From Desulfosporosinus acididurans (GTDB taxonomy: Bacteria > Bacillota > Desulfitobacteriia > Desulfitobacteriales > Desulfitobacteriaceae): a stretch of DNA of 64,000 bases. Below, in pieces: positions 1 to 7,774 of this stretch (its first letter is position 1; each line of letters begins with the position of its first letter). The notes beneath the pieces were generated by a model, which was not told where the DNA came from, did not search any database, and saw nothing but the letters and a program-made list of their open reading frames with translations. The DNA is taken from assembly GCF_001029285.1 (NCBI RefSeq), contig NZ_LDZY01000004.1, positions 62,001 through 126,000 on the forward strand, in the 5' to 3' direction. The position numbers and the translations under genes were made by a program.

Positions 1-446
1 CTTTATTGTGTTGTGAATGCAATGCCTGCGAATTATTCTCCTGTCCGGCAAATCTCCACCCCAGGTCTATTAATCGTTATTTCAAAGGCAAGCTGGCAGA
101 ACAGGGGATTAAATATCAACCGACAACCATGGAATTTCAGCCGAGAGAGGCTAGAGACTATCGCCTAATTCCAACCAAACGACTCATTGCCAGAATTGGC
201 TTAACAGAGTTTGACAAACCGGCTCCGCTGACTAACGTCAATTTTCAGCCCCATTATCTGACGATTGCTTTGCGTCAGCACATTGGAGCCCCGGCAATCC
301 CAGTAGTTGCTGCAGGTGAACAAGTTCAAGCCGGTCAGATGATCGGGAAAATCCCCGACAACAGTCTTGGGGCTTCAGTTCATGCCAGCCTGGCAGGTAC
401 TGTTAGGGAAATTACCGATAACGCTATTGTAATAAAGGTGGGTTAG
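1..446 (+). CDS. pduS: PduS-like RnfC-family flavoprotein (C-terminal part, partial)
   Basis: The reading frame is open to the left edge (frame from base 3), so only the C-terminal ~148 residues are present. The visible part opens with a CCECNACELFSCP cysteine cluster, the second [4Fe-4S] ferredoxin-type motif of RnfC/PduS proteins. It ends in a barrel-sandwich segment with GEQVQAGQMIGKI and AGTVREI, as in the C-terminus of PduS. Family knowledge: PduS is a microcompartment flavin/FeS protein linked to cobalamin reduction or electron transfer to the lumen. The next gene, one base away, is a PduT-type shell protein, the usual partner of PduS, which supports the call. The N-terminal NADH/FMN-binding part is outside the window, so RnfC-like proteins other than PduS cannot be fully excluded. 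Confidence 0.82.
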   Translation, partial: LLCCECNACELFSCPANLHPRSINRYFKGKLAEQGIKYQPTTMEFQPREARDYRLIPTKRLIARIGLTEFDKPAPLTNVNFQPHYLTIALRQHIGAPAIPVVAAGEQVQAGQMIGKIPDNSLGASVHASLAGTVREITDNAIVIKVG

Positions 447-447
447 T

Positions 448-996
448 ATGTTTAGAGCAATTGGAATGATTGAGGTTACTAGTATTGCAAGAGGAATTTT
501 CGCAGCTGACCAGATGCTCAAAACTGCTTATGTTGACGTGGCCAGTGCTACTTCTGTCTGTCCTGGCAAATATATCACGATCGTTCACGGAGATGTAGCA
601 GCGGTTGAAAGCTCTGTTAGTGCAGGTGTTGCTGTAGCAGGAGAATATTTGGCTGATAGCTTTGTTCTTCCCAATGTTCATCAAGGGGTTTTCCCGGCTA
701 TTACGGCAACAACGGTACCGGAAGGTACTGGTGCGCTTGGAATTATAGAGTCATTTTCCATGGCAACCATGATTACCGCTGCTGATGCAGCCCTAAAAGC
801 CGCCGATATTCAGGCTCTGGAACTTCGCCTGGGCAGGGGACTTGGCGGCAAAGCGTACTTCACCTTCACCGGAGATGTTGCCGCAGTAGAAGCCGGTATT
901 GAAGCTGGGAAAGCCATTGCTCTGGAAAAAGGATTGCTCGTTGATACGGAAGTAATTCCTTCGCCATCTGAGCGATTATGGAGCTCTTTATTGTAA
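448..996 (+). CDS. pduT: PduT-like trimeric BMC shell protein with FeS-type cysteine
   Basis: 182 residues made of two BMC domains in tandem (about 1-90 and 95-182), each with the GxIE...A.DA.LKAA pattern and a GDVAAVEA helix. This is the BMC-T architecture that forms pseudohexameric shell tiles. Cys38 falls at exactly the position of the PduT cysteine that coordinates a [4Fe-4S] cluster in the trimer pore, inside SATSVCPGKY. It follows the PduS-like gene by one base and is probably translationally coupled. Inferred role: a redox conduit passing electrons across the shell to or from PduS. The cluster itself is not demonstrated by sequence; the alternative is a plain BMC-T pore protein. Confidence 0.9.
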   Translation: MFRAIGMIEVTSIARGIFAADQMLKTAYVDVASATSVCPGKYITIVHGDVAAVESSVSAGVAVAGEYLADSFVLPNVHQGVFPAITATTVPEGTGALGIIESFSMATMITAADAALKAADIQALELRLGRGLGGKAYFTFTGDVAAVEAGIEAGKAIALEKGLLVDTEVIPSPSERLWSSLL

Positions 997-1060
997 AGCT
1001 GAATTTTTTCTTCCTATATAATGTATGCATTTTAAAGATTCAGTGAAAGGAGGTGTGATC

Positions 1061-1738
1061 TTGAAAAAACTTGTTTGCGCCGATGAGGTGAAAGCAGCAG
1101 CAGCAAAGGGACAAAAAATATTCTGTGTTGAGGGCAATGCGATTATTACACCTTCAGCCAGGGATATGGCTAAAGATTTGGGGATAGAATTCACTGAAGG
1201 TTCGGTTCCTGCAGTAGACCATAGTTGCAATGTAAGTGAAATGCAGAAGGATACAATCCGAGGAACAGAGATAGACAGAGATTTGATCTATCAAGTGGTC
1301 AAGGCCGTTTTGATGAATAAGGTTTTGCAAAATAGCTCATTGTCTGTTCCTGTAACACCGTTTTTGTCAGAGAGTGAACCGAAAAGCGGACTAAAAATTG
1401 TGCGGGGCAGAACAGTAAATTTTGAAAAGTTTGATACAGGAAATTCAAGTTCCAACGTGGCGTACCGAGAAGTTGTCAGTCAACATGATTCTCAAATGAG
1501 TGCGGGTTTTTTAACGATTGAAAAGTCCAGTTTTGATTGGGAATTATGTTATGAAGAGATTGATATTATTCTCGAAGGAAGCCTGTCCCTCACTATAAAT
1601 AATAAAACCTATGAGGCCTGCCAGGGTGATGTTCTTTTTATACCGAAAGGTTCGAAGGTAACTTGGAGTTCTACCGGGTATGTCAAACTCTTCTATGTAA
1701 CCTATCCGGCAAACTGGCCTGACCTTAAGGCAGAATAG
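1061..1738 (+). CDS. eutQ: EutQ-like cupin protein of the BMC operon
   Basis: 225 residues from the TTG at 1061, chosen because AAAGGAGG (1046-1053) lies 7 bases upstream; an in-frame ATG at 1025 has no ribosome site. The N-terminus (KKLVCADEVKAAAAKGQK, then NAIITPSARDMAKDLGIEF) and the C-terminal single-domain cupin (YEEIDIILEGSLSLTINNK, GDVLFIPKGS, YVTYPANW) match EutQ. In Salmonella EutQ is needed for anaerobic ethanolamine growth and has been reported to have acetate kinase activity. Here it could serve acyl-phosphate to ATP conversion after PduL, or shell assembly. It sits between two shell genes with short spacing, in the same operon. Confidence 0.85.
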   Translation: MKKLVCADEVKAAAAKGQKIFCVEGNAIITPSARDMAKDLGIEFTEGSVPAVDHSCNVSEMQKDTIRGTEIDRDLIYQVVKAVLMNKVLQNSSLSVPVTPFLSESEPKSGLKIVRGRTVNFEKFDTGNSSSNVAYREVVSQHDSQMSAGFLTIEKSSFDWELCYEEIDIILEGSLSLTINNKTYEACQGDVLFIPKGSKVTWSSTGYVKLFYVTYPANWPDLKAE

Positions 1739-1749
1739 GAGAGAATGTT

Positions 1750-2358
1750 ATGCAAGCGCTTGGCTTAATTGAGACACGGGGATTTCTCGCTGCGGTTGAA
1801 TGCGCAGACGTCATGCTCAAAGCGGCGCAAGTGGAACTTGTAGGGAGAACCTTTGTCGGCGGCGGTCTTGTCATGATTGCAGTAACCGGTGACGTGGGAG
1901 CCGTTCAAGCTTCAGTGGAAGCCGGTGCAGCAGCGGCTAAGCAGATAAGAAACACATCACTAGTTTCACAACATGTAATTCCCAGACCAGATAGCCATAT
2001 CGAGCATTTGCTTATTTCAAACATCCCACCAAGTTCAGATTTAAAAACCCCTATGAAGGAATCGCTTCCAAAACAGGAAATCTCCAAACAACTCTTTGAA
2101 TCCAATGAAACTGCAAAAGAATCTTCGGACTCTTCGCAGCCGCAATTGACGTTTTCCAGCAAAGAGGAAGTCGATACTTTTGTCCATCAATTTGGGCTTA
2201 AAAATGGCTTGGATGCTTTAAAGGCTCTTTCAGTAGCCAAACTCCGCAAATTAGCCAAAGGATATAAAGACCTTGATGTTGCAGATCGTGTAATAGCAAA
2301 GGCAAATAAAGATCTACTTTTGCAAAAGTTTAAAGGTTATTACGAGAGAAAGAAATAA
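1750..2358 (+). CDS. BMC shell hexamer protein with long Rho_N/SAP-like C-terminal extension
   Basis: 202 residues. Residues 1-88 are a canonical BMC-H domain (QALGLIETRGFLAAVECADV, GGGLVMIAVTGDVGAVQA, HVIPRPDSHIE), close to the 96-residue shell protein at 4608. After it comes a ~45-residue Ser/Glu/Lys-rich linker, then a ~65-residue basic helical domain ending LRKLAKGYKDL...ANKDLLLQKFKGYYERKK. The pattern of the tail (LxxLSVAKLRKLAK, then K-x-LL) recalls Rho_N/SAP-like helical domains; this is my reading by eye, not a search. The basic tail would sit on one face of the tile and could bind nucleic acid, cargo or cytoskeleton. BMC-H proteins are normally 90-110 residues. Confidence 0.85.
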   Translation: MQALGLIETRGFLAAVECADVMLKAAQVELVGRTFVGGGLVMIAVTGDVGAVQASVEAGAAAAKQIRNTSLVSQHVIPRPDSHIEHLLISNIPPSSDLKTPMKESLPKQEISKQLFESNETAKESSDSSQPQLTFSSKEEVDTFVHQFGLKNGLDALKALSVAKLRKLAKGYKDLDVADRVIAKANKDLLLQKFKGYYERKK

Positions 2359-2398
2359 GACTAGATTCTGCGCAAGGTTGTCGAATTGTGCAATAGGT

Positions 2399-2428
2399 CA
2401 GGTATACCCTGAAAAAGGTGCATACCTG
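2399..2428 (+). other. Intercistronic hairpin in the BMC operon
   Basis: CAGGTATACC (2399-2408) can pair with GGTGCATACCTG (2417-2428) around CTGAAAAA, leaving a small bulge. It sits in the 90-base gap before the aldehyde dehydrogenase gene, just upstream of its GGAGG. There is no T-tract, so it is more likely an mRNA processing or stability element than a terminator. Confidence 0.4.
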
Positions 2429-2448
2429 CGGAAGGAGGAATTGTTGAA

Positions 2449-3939
2449 TTGGAAAGCTTTGATTATGATTTGCAGTCTGTACAGGAAACTAGGAATCTTG
2501 CCCGTCAGGCTAAATTGGCACAAGCTGAACTTGCAAAATTCAATAGTGAACAGATTGATAAAATCGTTCGAAATATGGTTAAAGCTGCGGAGGAAAATGC
2601 CGTATCATTGGCTAAAATGGCCGTAGAGGAAACAGGTTTTGGCAAGGTTGAGGATAAAACGTTTAAGAATCGCTTTGCCTCCACAGAACTTTATGAATTC
2701 ATTAAAACAATGCCGACTATAGGAGTCATTCGTGAAGATACGGTCAATAAAGTTACGGAAATCGCCGAACCGGTAGGATTGCTCATGGGAATCGTTCCCT
2801 CAACGAACCCTACCTCAACCACGATCTATAAGTCCATTATTGCCATTAAAGCACGTAACGGGATTGTGTTTTCCCCGCATCCTTCGGCACTAAAATGTAC
2901 AAATCAAGCAGCAAAATTGATGCATGATGCGGCGGTTGCAGCAGGTGCTCCTGTAAATATTATTGGCTGTATCTCCAAACCATCGATGGATGCAACGAAT
3001 GAACTTATGAAGTGTGACGAGGTTGCAATGATCATTGCGACTGGTGGTTCTGCCATGGTAAAGGCAGCGTATAGTGCAGGTAAACCTGCTTTGGGTGTCG
3101 GGCCGGGAAACGTTCCAGCCTTTATCGAAAGAACTGCTAATGTAGCGAAAGCTGTTAAAAATATTATAGCCAGTAAAACCTTTGACAACGGAACCATCTG
3201 TGCATCTGAACAATCCGTTATTGTGGAAGAATGTATTCGTGATCAAGTTGTGGAGGAGTTCAAACGCCAAGGCGGTTATTTCATGACACCTGCGGAAACA
3301 GAGCAGGTAAGCAAGAAGTTATTTGTTAAAGGACATGCGATGAATGCCAAAATGGTAGGGAGATCTGCGGAAGTCATCGCCAATAATGCTGGTATATCGA
3401 TTCCTCCGGGAACAAAAGTGCTGTTGGGAGAACAACAGGGAGTGGGTGAAGGATACCCGCTGTCGTATGAAAAGTTAACGACAGTATTAGCTTTTTATTG
3501 TGTAAAAGATTGGCAAGAAGCTTGTGACTTAAGCATTAGATTATTGCATAATGGCGGAGTCGGTCATAGCATCTCTATCCATACAGAAAATCCTGAAATA
3601 GCCAGGAAGTTCTCCGAAAAACCTGTTTTTAGGATTTTAGTTAATACGTCATCAAGCCAAGGCGGAGTGGGAGCAAGTACAGGGCTTGCACCGGCCTTTA
3701 CCTTAGGCTGCGGCACTTGGGGCGGCAGTGCAACCTCCGATAATGTAACACCGATGCACTTGATCAATATCAAACGTATTGCCTATGGAATCAAAGACTT
3801 CACTGAAAATGTCAATAACTCCCCCTCCTTCTCCTGTGAGGCACAGAAAGCCGGTGTTTCCGGCAGTATCAGTGAAGATCAGATTCAAAACCTCGTGGAA
3901 GAAGTGCTTTCGCTCCTGAAAAAAAGAGGTGACTACTAA
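2449..3939 (+). CDS. CoA-acylating aldehyde dehydrogenase of the microcompartment (PduP/EutE family)
   Basis: 496 residues from TTG at 2449, with GGAGG (2434-2438) ten bases upstream. It oxidises an aldehyde to acyl-CoA with NAD+. The ALDH fold is complete: the cofactor region IVPSTNPTSTTIYKS, the glycine-rich GPGNVPAFIE and the catalytic cysteine in NGTICASEQ (about Cys251). After the body comes a Ser-rich linker and an amphipathic C-terminal helix (SEDQIQNLVEEVLSLLKKRG, about 473-492), the form of a BMC encapsulation peptide. It lies between shell genes and pduL, so the acyl-CoA product should go to PduL. The chain length of the substrate (acetaldehyde or propionaldehyde) cannot be read from sequence. 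Confidence 0.93.
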   Translation: MESFDYDLQSVQETRNLARQAKLAQAELAKFNSEQIDKIVRNMVKAAEENAVSLAKMAVEETGFGKVEDKTFKNRFASTELYEFIKTMPTIGVIREDTVNKVTEIAEPVGLLMGIVPSTNPTSTTIYKSIIAIKARNGIVFSPHPSALKCTNQAAKLMHDAAVAAGAPVNIIGCISKPSMDATNELMKCDEVAMIIATGGSAMVKAAYSAGKPALGVGPGNVPAFIERTANVAKAVKNIIASKTFDNGTICASEQSVIVEECIRDQVVEEFKRQGGYFMTPAETEQVSKKLFVKGHAMNAKMVGRSAEVIANNAGISIPPGTKVLLGEQQGVGEGYPLSYEKLTTVLAFYCVKDWQEACDLSIRLLHNGGVGHSISIHTENPEIARKFSEKPVFRILVNTSSSQGGVGASTGLAPAFTLGCGTWGGSATSDNVTPMHLINIKRIAYGIKDFTENVNNSPSFSCEAQKAGVSGSISEDQIQNLVEEVLSLLKKRGDY

Positions 3940-3940
3940 A

Positions 3941-4582
3941 GTGGGAAAGTACGACACTTTAGTAGAACTTTTACTCGAAGTGGTCAAAGAGGGGGGAGAG
4001 ATAAAAGAGAAAGACAACTCCATACCTGTGGGAATCTCTAATCGCCATATTCATTTATCCCAATCTGACGCAGATGTTTTGTTCGGAGCGGGGTACACCT
4101 TAACAAAAACTAAAGATCTGTCTCAGCCGGGGCAATACGCCTGTCAGGAGACATTAACCATCTGCGGGCCTAAAGGGGCCATCGAAAAGGTCCGCATTCT
4201 GGGGCCGGTGAGACGTGAATCGCAGATCGAAATCTTATTGGCAGATTGTTTCAAACTGGGGATTACAGCACCCGTAAGATTGTCTGGAGACTTGGAAGGT
4301 ACTCCGGGGATAACTCTGGTTGGTCCTAAAGGAAGTATCTTGCTGACAAAAGGACTGATCATTGCTCAAAGGCATATTCATATGTCCCTGGCAGATGCCA
4401 AACATTTTTGCGTTACAGATGGCGAAGAGGTAACTATCCAAACGACTGGACTTCGAGGGGGTACTTACACGAATGTTATGGTAAGGGCCAACGATAACTC
4501 AAGTCTGGAATGTCATCTTGATACTGAAGAAGCCAATGCTATGTGTCTTAAATCAACGTCAAAAATTAAGATCGTAAAATGA
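3941..4582 (+). CDS. pduL: PduL-type phosphate acyltransferase
   Basis: 213 residues from GTG at 3941; AGAGGTG sits about nine bases upstream, whereas the alternative GTG at 3929 overlaps the previous gene and has no good ribosome site. It converts acyl-CoA plus phosphate to acyl-phosphate and regenerates CoA inside the compartment. Two metal-binding histidine motifs are visible, NRHIHLS (His36/His38) and QRHIHMS (His145/His147), one in each PduL domain. The N-terminal ~18 residues (KYDTLVELLLEVVKEG) form an amphipathic helix, the usual encapsulation peptide position in PduL. It is the only phosphotransacylase in the window and pairs directly with the upstream aldehyde dehydrogenase. Confidence 0.93.
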   Translation: MGKYDTLVELLLEVVKEGGEIKEKDNSIPVGISNRHIHLSQSDADVLFGAGYTLTKTKDLSQPGQYACQETLTICGPKGAIEKVRILGPVRRESQIEILLADCFKLGITAPVRLSGDLEGTPGITLVGPKGSILLTKGLIIAQRHIHMSLADAKHFCVTDGEEVTIQTTGLRGGTYTNVMVRANDNSSLECHLDTEEANAMCLKSTSKIKIVK

Positions 4583-4607
4583 AAGAAATTAGAGGAGGCA
4601 ATTAACA

Positions 4608-4898
4608 ATGAACAAAACTGAAGCATTAGGATTAATTGAAACTAAAGGTCTGGTTGGAGCAATTGAGGCGGCTGATGCCATGGTCAAAGCAGCTAATGTC
4701 TATTTGATTGGCCGCGAGCTTGTTGGCGGTGGTTTGGTTACAGTTATGGTCAGAGGAGATGTCGGCGCTGTTAAAGCTGCTACCGATGCCGGTGCTGCCG
4801 CTGCTCAACGAGTTGGAGAACTGATCTCCGTACATGTTATTCCACGCCCACATGGTGACGTAGAATTGATCCTCCCTTCAGTGAAGAAGGAAGCATAA
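4608..4898 (+). CDS. Canonical BMC-H shell protein (PduA/EutM-like)
   Basis: 96 residues, one BMC domain covering the whole protein: [50 protein letters not shown]. It forms the hexameric facets of the shell; the pore is lined by residues in the GGG loop region. ATG at 4608 follows AGGAGG by eight bases. It is the last gene of the operon. The first ~88 residues closely resemble those of the extended shell protein at 1750, so the two are probably duplicates and could co-assemble. Confidence 0.95.
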   Translation: MNKTEALGLIETKGLVGAIEAADAMVKAANVYLIGRELVGGGLVTVMVRGDVGAVKAATDAGAAAAQRVGELISVHVIPRPHGDVELILPSVKKEA

Positions 4899-4917
4899 TC
4901 ATTTGAAATTTATTCCC

Positions 4918-4983
4918 AACAGTGAACAAATGGAGGCCAAAACTTCTTAACAAGAGGTTTTGGCCTTCGGTCTCTTCACTGTT
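4918..4983 (+). terminator. Nested hairpin ending the BMC operon
   Basis: Outer arms AACAGTGAA (4918-4926) and TTCACTGTT (4975-4983) enclose an inner stem GGCCAAAAC (4935-4943) with GTTTTGGCC (4957-4965). The structure begins 20 bases after the last shell gene. The two nested stems form a strong cruciform; the T-tract is poor, so termination may rely on the next hairpin. Confidence 0.65.
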
Positions 4984-5012
4984 TGAACTTTGTCTTGGAC
5001 TGAATGTTATAG

Positions 5013-5063
5013 AAACAGAACTACCGAAATCCAAAATAATATTAGATTTCGGTAGTTCTGTTT
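5013..5063. terminator. Bidirectional terminator, 19-bp stem
   Basis: AAACAGAACTACCGAAATC (5013-5031) pairs perfectly with its reverse complement at 5045-5063, with A-rich and T-rich flanks on both sides. It lies between the convergent BMC operon and the leftward winged-helix gene, so it can serve both. Confidence 0.8.
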
Positions 5064-5106
5064 ATCATATTAGCAAATACTGAATTTTTAGCCTTTGCTT
5101 AAAACC

Positions 5107-5373
5107 TTAACCTACATATTTCATGAGGCGTTTACCATAATCCGTAATTTTATAACTTAGTTGAAGATTCCCGTTATCATCGAGAGCAGCATTCTTTAAG
5201 TCAATAAGACCAGTAGCTGTCAGCGTAAGAAGATAATCTTCAATGCCTCTCTTATTAACACTTCTATCAAGAGGATATTCATTTCTCAGGATTTCTAATA
5301 GTTCTTGATTTGAGAGGTTTTCGTTCTCGGAGATCACTTGTAGTAGTCTAAATTTGACAGGCAACTGCCCCAT
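5107..5373 (-). CDS. Small winged-helix-like protein of unknown function
   Basis: 88 residues, ATG at 5373 preceded by AAGGAGG. Segments FRLLQVISENENLSNQELLEIL, then a helix ending in RGIEDYLLTLTATGLIDL, then a beta-hairpin with DDNGNLQLSYKITDYGKRLM, have the spacing of a winged helix-turn-helix protein. It starts 14 bases downstream of the EamA transporter gene and should be in its operon. A DNA-binding role is inference from the fold pattern; the alternative is a small adaptor of the transporter. No N-terminal signal or membrane segment is present. Confidence 0.7.
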   Translation of the reverse strand: MGQLPVKFRLLQVISENENLSNQELLEILRNEYPLDRSVNKRGIEDYLLTLTATGLIDLKNAALDDNGNLQLSYKITDYGKRLMKYVG

Positions 5374-5386
5374 AAAAGAAACCTCC

Positions 5387-6382
5387 TTAGCGAATTTTTA
5401 GATTGAGCAGATCCTTAGGATTTCCGATGGTAAGGATCGTCCCCAAAGATAAGACAACAACTCCGATAATTAAGTTTGGTGTGAGCTGCAGGTTATTCAA
5501 CAACCAACCGAAGAAAACAGACCATATGGCAAAGGTCACACTCAAGCCCATGGTTCTGGCTACTCCGGTCATATTCATTGCCCGATACCAAGACAAAAAA
5601 GAAGTACCTCCGATAAGGCCGATGACAGCAATGTACCAACCAGTGGGCGCCGAGAAACTTTTCGTAAGGATCTGGTAGGAAACACCTCCTGCCAATGGGA
5701 GTATGGCAAAAAGATAAACGAAAAAAGAAGTAGCTTCTCTTATGCCGATAGCGATATCCGAATCAACCAAATCCATCCCATAAGTTGAGAGCACACCTTC
5801 TATAGCCCAGCCAATGGCAGAAATAACGGCAAAGGTAATGCCAAGATAAAAATGAGGATAATTAGAACCGTCAGGCGGGACAAAACCTACAATAAATGAG
5901 CCAGTAATTGCTAATAGAATACCGGCCCATACACGAGGTGATATCTTTTCTTTAAGAAAAATAGCCCCAAGAACAGCGCCGATTGCAGGATATCCTGCCG
6001 TAATTGCAGCAGTATAGGAGGCTCCTGCGAAATAAATTCCAAGCAGATTACCGGACATTCCGATTGGTCCGCCTAAAATAGCGGCTAACATAATTATTCT
6101 AGCCGGTCGTGTTTTTAAGGTACGAGCATAATCGCGCCATTTTCCATTTATAACATTATAAAAAAAGAGCCAAAGCGCGGCGAACCCATCATGAATACAA
6201 GCACCGACTAAAGGAGCAGCGAAAATACTCATATTATTTGTAAAGGGGGCTAAACCAAGCACCATTCCCATGAGTACCCCGTCTAGCCCCCAAGCCGCAC
6301 CTGACAATAATCCACTTCCAACACCTTTTTTAGCAAACGCTAAGTCCCTTTTCTGTAAAAGTGATTGTGCTTGTTGTTCCAT
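5387..6382 (-). CDS. EamA/DMT-superfamily transporter
   Basis: 331 residues, ATG at 6382 with AAGGAG ten bases upstream. About ten hydrophobic segments are visible in two EamA repeats; the second half contains AISAIGWAIEGVLSTYGMD and LGGTILTIG-like endings typical of DMT exporters. The first membrane segments are unusual in holding GAAWGLDGVLMGMVLGL. The gene is 60 bases downstream of the lysR gene and on the same strand, so the regulator and transporter are probably one operon. Substrate is unknown; the family moves metabolites or amino acids, usually outward. Confidence 0.85.
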   Translation of the reverse strand: MEQQAQSLLQKRDLAFAKKGVGSGLLSGAAWGLDGVLMGMVLGLAPFTNNMSIFAAPLVGACIHDGFAALWLFFYNVINGKWRDYARTLKTRPARIIMLAAILGGPIGMSGNLLGIYFAGASYTAAITAGYPAIGAVLGAIFLKEKISPRVWAGILLAITGSFIVGFVPPDGSNYPHFYLGITFAVISAIGWAIEGVLSTYGMDLVDSDIAIGIREATSFFVYLFAILPLAGGVSYQILTKSFSAPTGWYIAVIGLIGGTSFLSWYRAMNMTGVARTMGLSVTFAIWSVFFGWLLNNLQLTPNLIIGVVVLSLGTILTIGNPKDLLNLKIR

Positions 6383-6442
6383 TAGTCCAATAACTCCTTA
6401 AGTTAGATAGATTCCAAACCGCATTGACGCAACTGATACAAC

Positions 6443-7375
6443 CTACACAGCTTGGACAACTTGGGCAGCTTGAGCTGCCTGTCGTTTTTTGGTACAAGTA
6501 TCTTTGATAACCCTGATAAATTCTTTTTCCACCAAGGAAAGATGGTGGCGATTCGACCAAATTAAGAGAATAGATACTTCTAAGTGAGCATCGTCAATCG
6601 AGATTTTCTTAATTTTATTGGATTTTGCGAATTCATCAGCCATAAATTTAGGAACAAATGCGATACTTTCACCTTGAGATAAAATTTTCTCCATCATTTC
6701 TAAATTATCTACGCGGTAAGAGACATTAATATCACCATATTTACGCAGCAAACTAGATACGCCACAATTGGTGATATACTCAGTGTTGTACAAAAGTATA
6801 GGCAAGGTAAGTGCTTGATTAAGAGGTATTGAATTTTGACTAATTATTGAGTTTGTCCCGGTTATAATTACAAATTCATCCGTAAATAACTCTTTACAGC
6901 TGATATCTTTGGCCTGGCAAAACGCTTCGGTATTAAAAATAATACCAAAGTTTGCTTTGCCCGTTTTTACGTCCTGTAAAATATTATTTGATTCTCCGAC
7001 TTTTAATAAGGTATTAACTTTGGGATGATTATGTTTAAACGTTGTTAAAATATCGGGCATAATAGTGATATTTACACTAGGATCTGAGGCAACTGAGATA
7101 TTTCCATTAAGCTCGATCGAATTAGCTTTACCTATGGATCGTATATCATCGATGATGTCGAGTACTTCTTTTGCTTTGACAATAATCAATTCCGCTATCT
7201 CGGTTAGTTGAGCACCAGACCTTGTTCGAGTCAAAAGTACGACACCGAGTTCATCCTCCAGTTTACTAATGGCTGAACTGAGTGCGGGCTGGGAAATATG
7301 AGCTCGTTCAGCTGCTAGCGAGATGGACTTGGATTCCTGGACTGCAACTAAAAAGGCTAATTGTTCAAGTCGCAT
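6443..7375 (-). CDS. LysR-family transcriptional regulator
   Basis: 310 residues. The N-terminal winged helix is clear (RLEQLAFLVAVQESKSISLA, then HISQPALSSAISKLEDELGV, LLTRTRSGAQLTEIAE), followed by a periplasmic-binding-type effector domain from about residue 90 to 295. The C-terminus ends in a low-complexity QAAQAAQVVQAV tail whose DNA forms a small hairpin (GGCAGCT/AGCTGCC near 6465-6481). It is divergent from the MFS/hydrolase operon and upstream of the EamA gene, so it likely controls one or both, responding to a small molecule of that pathway. Its promoter is embedded in an 18-bp palindrome (7429-7446), suggesting autoregulation. Confidence 0.92.
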   Translation of the reverse strand: MRLEQLAFLVAVQESKSISLAAERAHISQPALSSAISKLEDELGVVLLTRTRSGAQLTEIAELIIVKAKEVLDIIDDIRSIGKANSIELNGNISVASDPSVNITIMPDILTTFKHNHPKVNTLLKVGESNNILQDVKTGKANFGIIFNTEAFCQAKDISCKELFTDEFVIITGTNSIISQNSIPLNQALTLPILLYNTEYITNCGVSSLLRKYGDINVSYRVDNLEMMEKILSQGESIAFVPKFMADEFAKSNKIKKISIDDAHLEVSILLIWSNRHHLSLVEKEFIRVIKDTCTKKRQAAQAAQVVQAV

Positions 7376-7418
7376 AGTTCATAACCTTCCTTAATAACGT
7401 AGTCGAATCTCGGCTATA

Positions 7419-7446
7419 ATTATACTATTTGTAATTTAAATTACAA
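7419..7446 (-). promoter_or_regulatory. lysR promoter overlapping an 18-bp palindrome
   Basis: TTGTAATTTAAATTACAA (7429-7446) is a perfect palindrome. Read leftward, its first six bases (TTGTAA, 7446-7441) can be a -35 box, followed by a 16-base spacer and TATAAT (7424-7419). The start codon is 44 bases further. A regulator bound to the palindrome would occlude the promoter; the LTTR itself is the obvious candidate. Confidence 0.6.
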
Positions 7447-7484
7447 TATAAAAGAAAGAAATATCTTGCCTAAACGAGAATGAT

Positions 7485-7563
7485 TTTAGTTATATAGGAT
7501 ATAACTACTAAGTATCCCGTAGGAACAACCGATTTAGTTATATGGGATATAACTACTAAGTAT
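7485..7563 (+). promoter_or_regulatory. Tandem operator: two 31-bp direct repeats, each with a palindrome
   Basis: Two copies of a 31-base sequence (7485-7515 and 7533-7563) differ at a single base. Each contains TAGTTATAT and ATATAACTA as inverted 9-bp arms around a 3-base spacer (AGG or GGG), centred at 7497 and 7545, 48 bp apart. The second copy ends directly before the -35 box of the MFS promoter, a layout suited to an activator binding at about -54 and -102. Confidence 0.7.
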
Positions 7564-7592
7564 TTCACAGAAAATGTCGAATCACCTATAAT
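7564..7592 (+). promoter_or_regulatory. Sigma-A promoter of the MFS/hydrolase operon
   Basis: TTCACA (7564-7569), a 17-base spacer and TATAAT (7587-7592) make a near-consensus promoter. Transcription would start near 7599, leaving a leader of about 175 bases before the permease. An inverted repeat (ATAATAAGC 7588-7596 with GCTTATTAT 7603-7611) overlaps the -10 and start site and may be a repressor site or a 5' hairpin. Confidence 0.65.
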
Positions 7593-7774
7593 AAGCGCAA
7601 GTGCTTATTATCACAAAAGATAACCAAAAATCACTAGAGAAAAGAGGAGGGACGAGGAAGCTAATAGGACGCGGGATAAAGTATAAGATATAAAAGTAGG
7701 GGTAAAAAGGTATAAGGGTATTGTTTCATAGTAACTGAGTATTATCAAAATCAAAAATACGGGAGAGTGGGTAT

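Noticed and set aside
2890-3270. Antisense frames inside the aldehyde dehydrogenase gene
   Set aside because: They are on the opposite strand of a gene with full catalytic motifs and have no starts with ribosome sites.
7485-7563. Direct repeats considered as a CRISPR array
   Set aside because: Only two copies, spacer of 17 bases and palindromic operators abutting a promoter; no cas genes.
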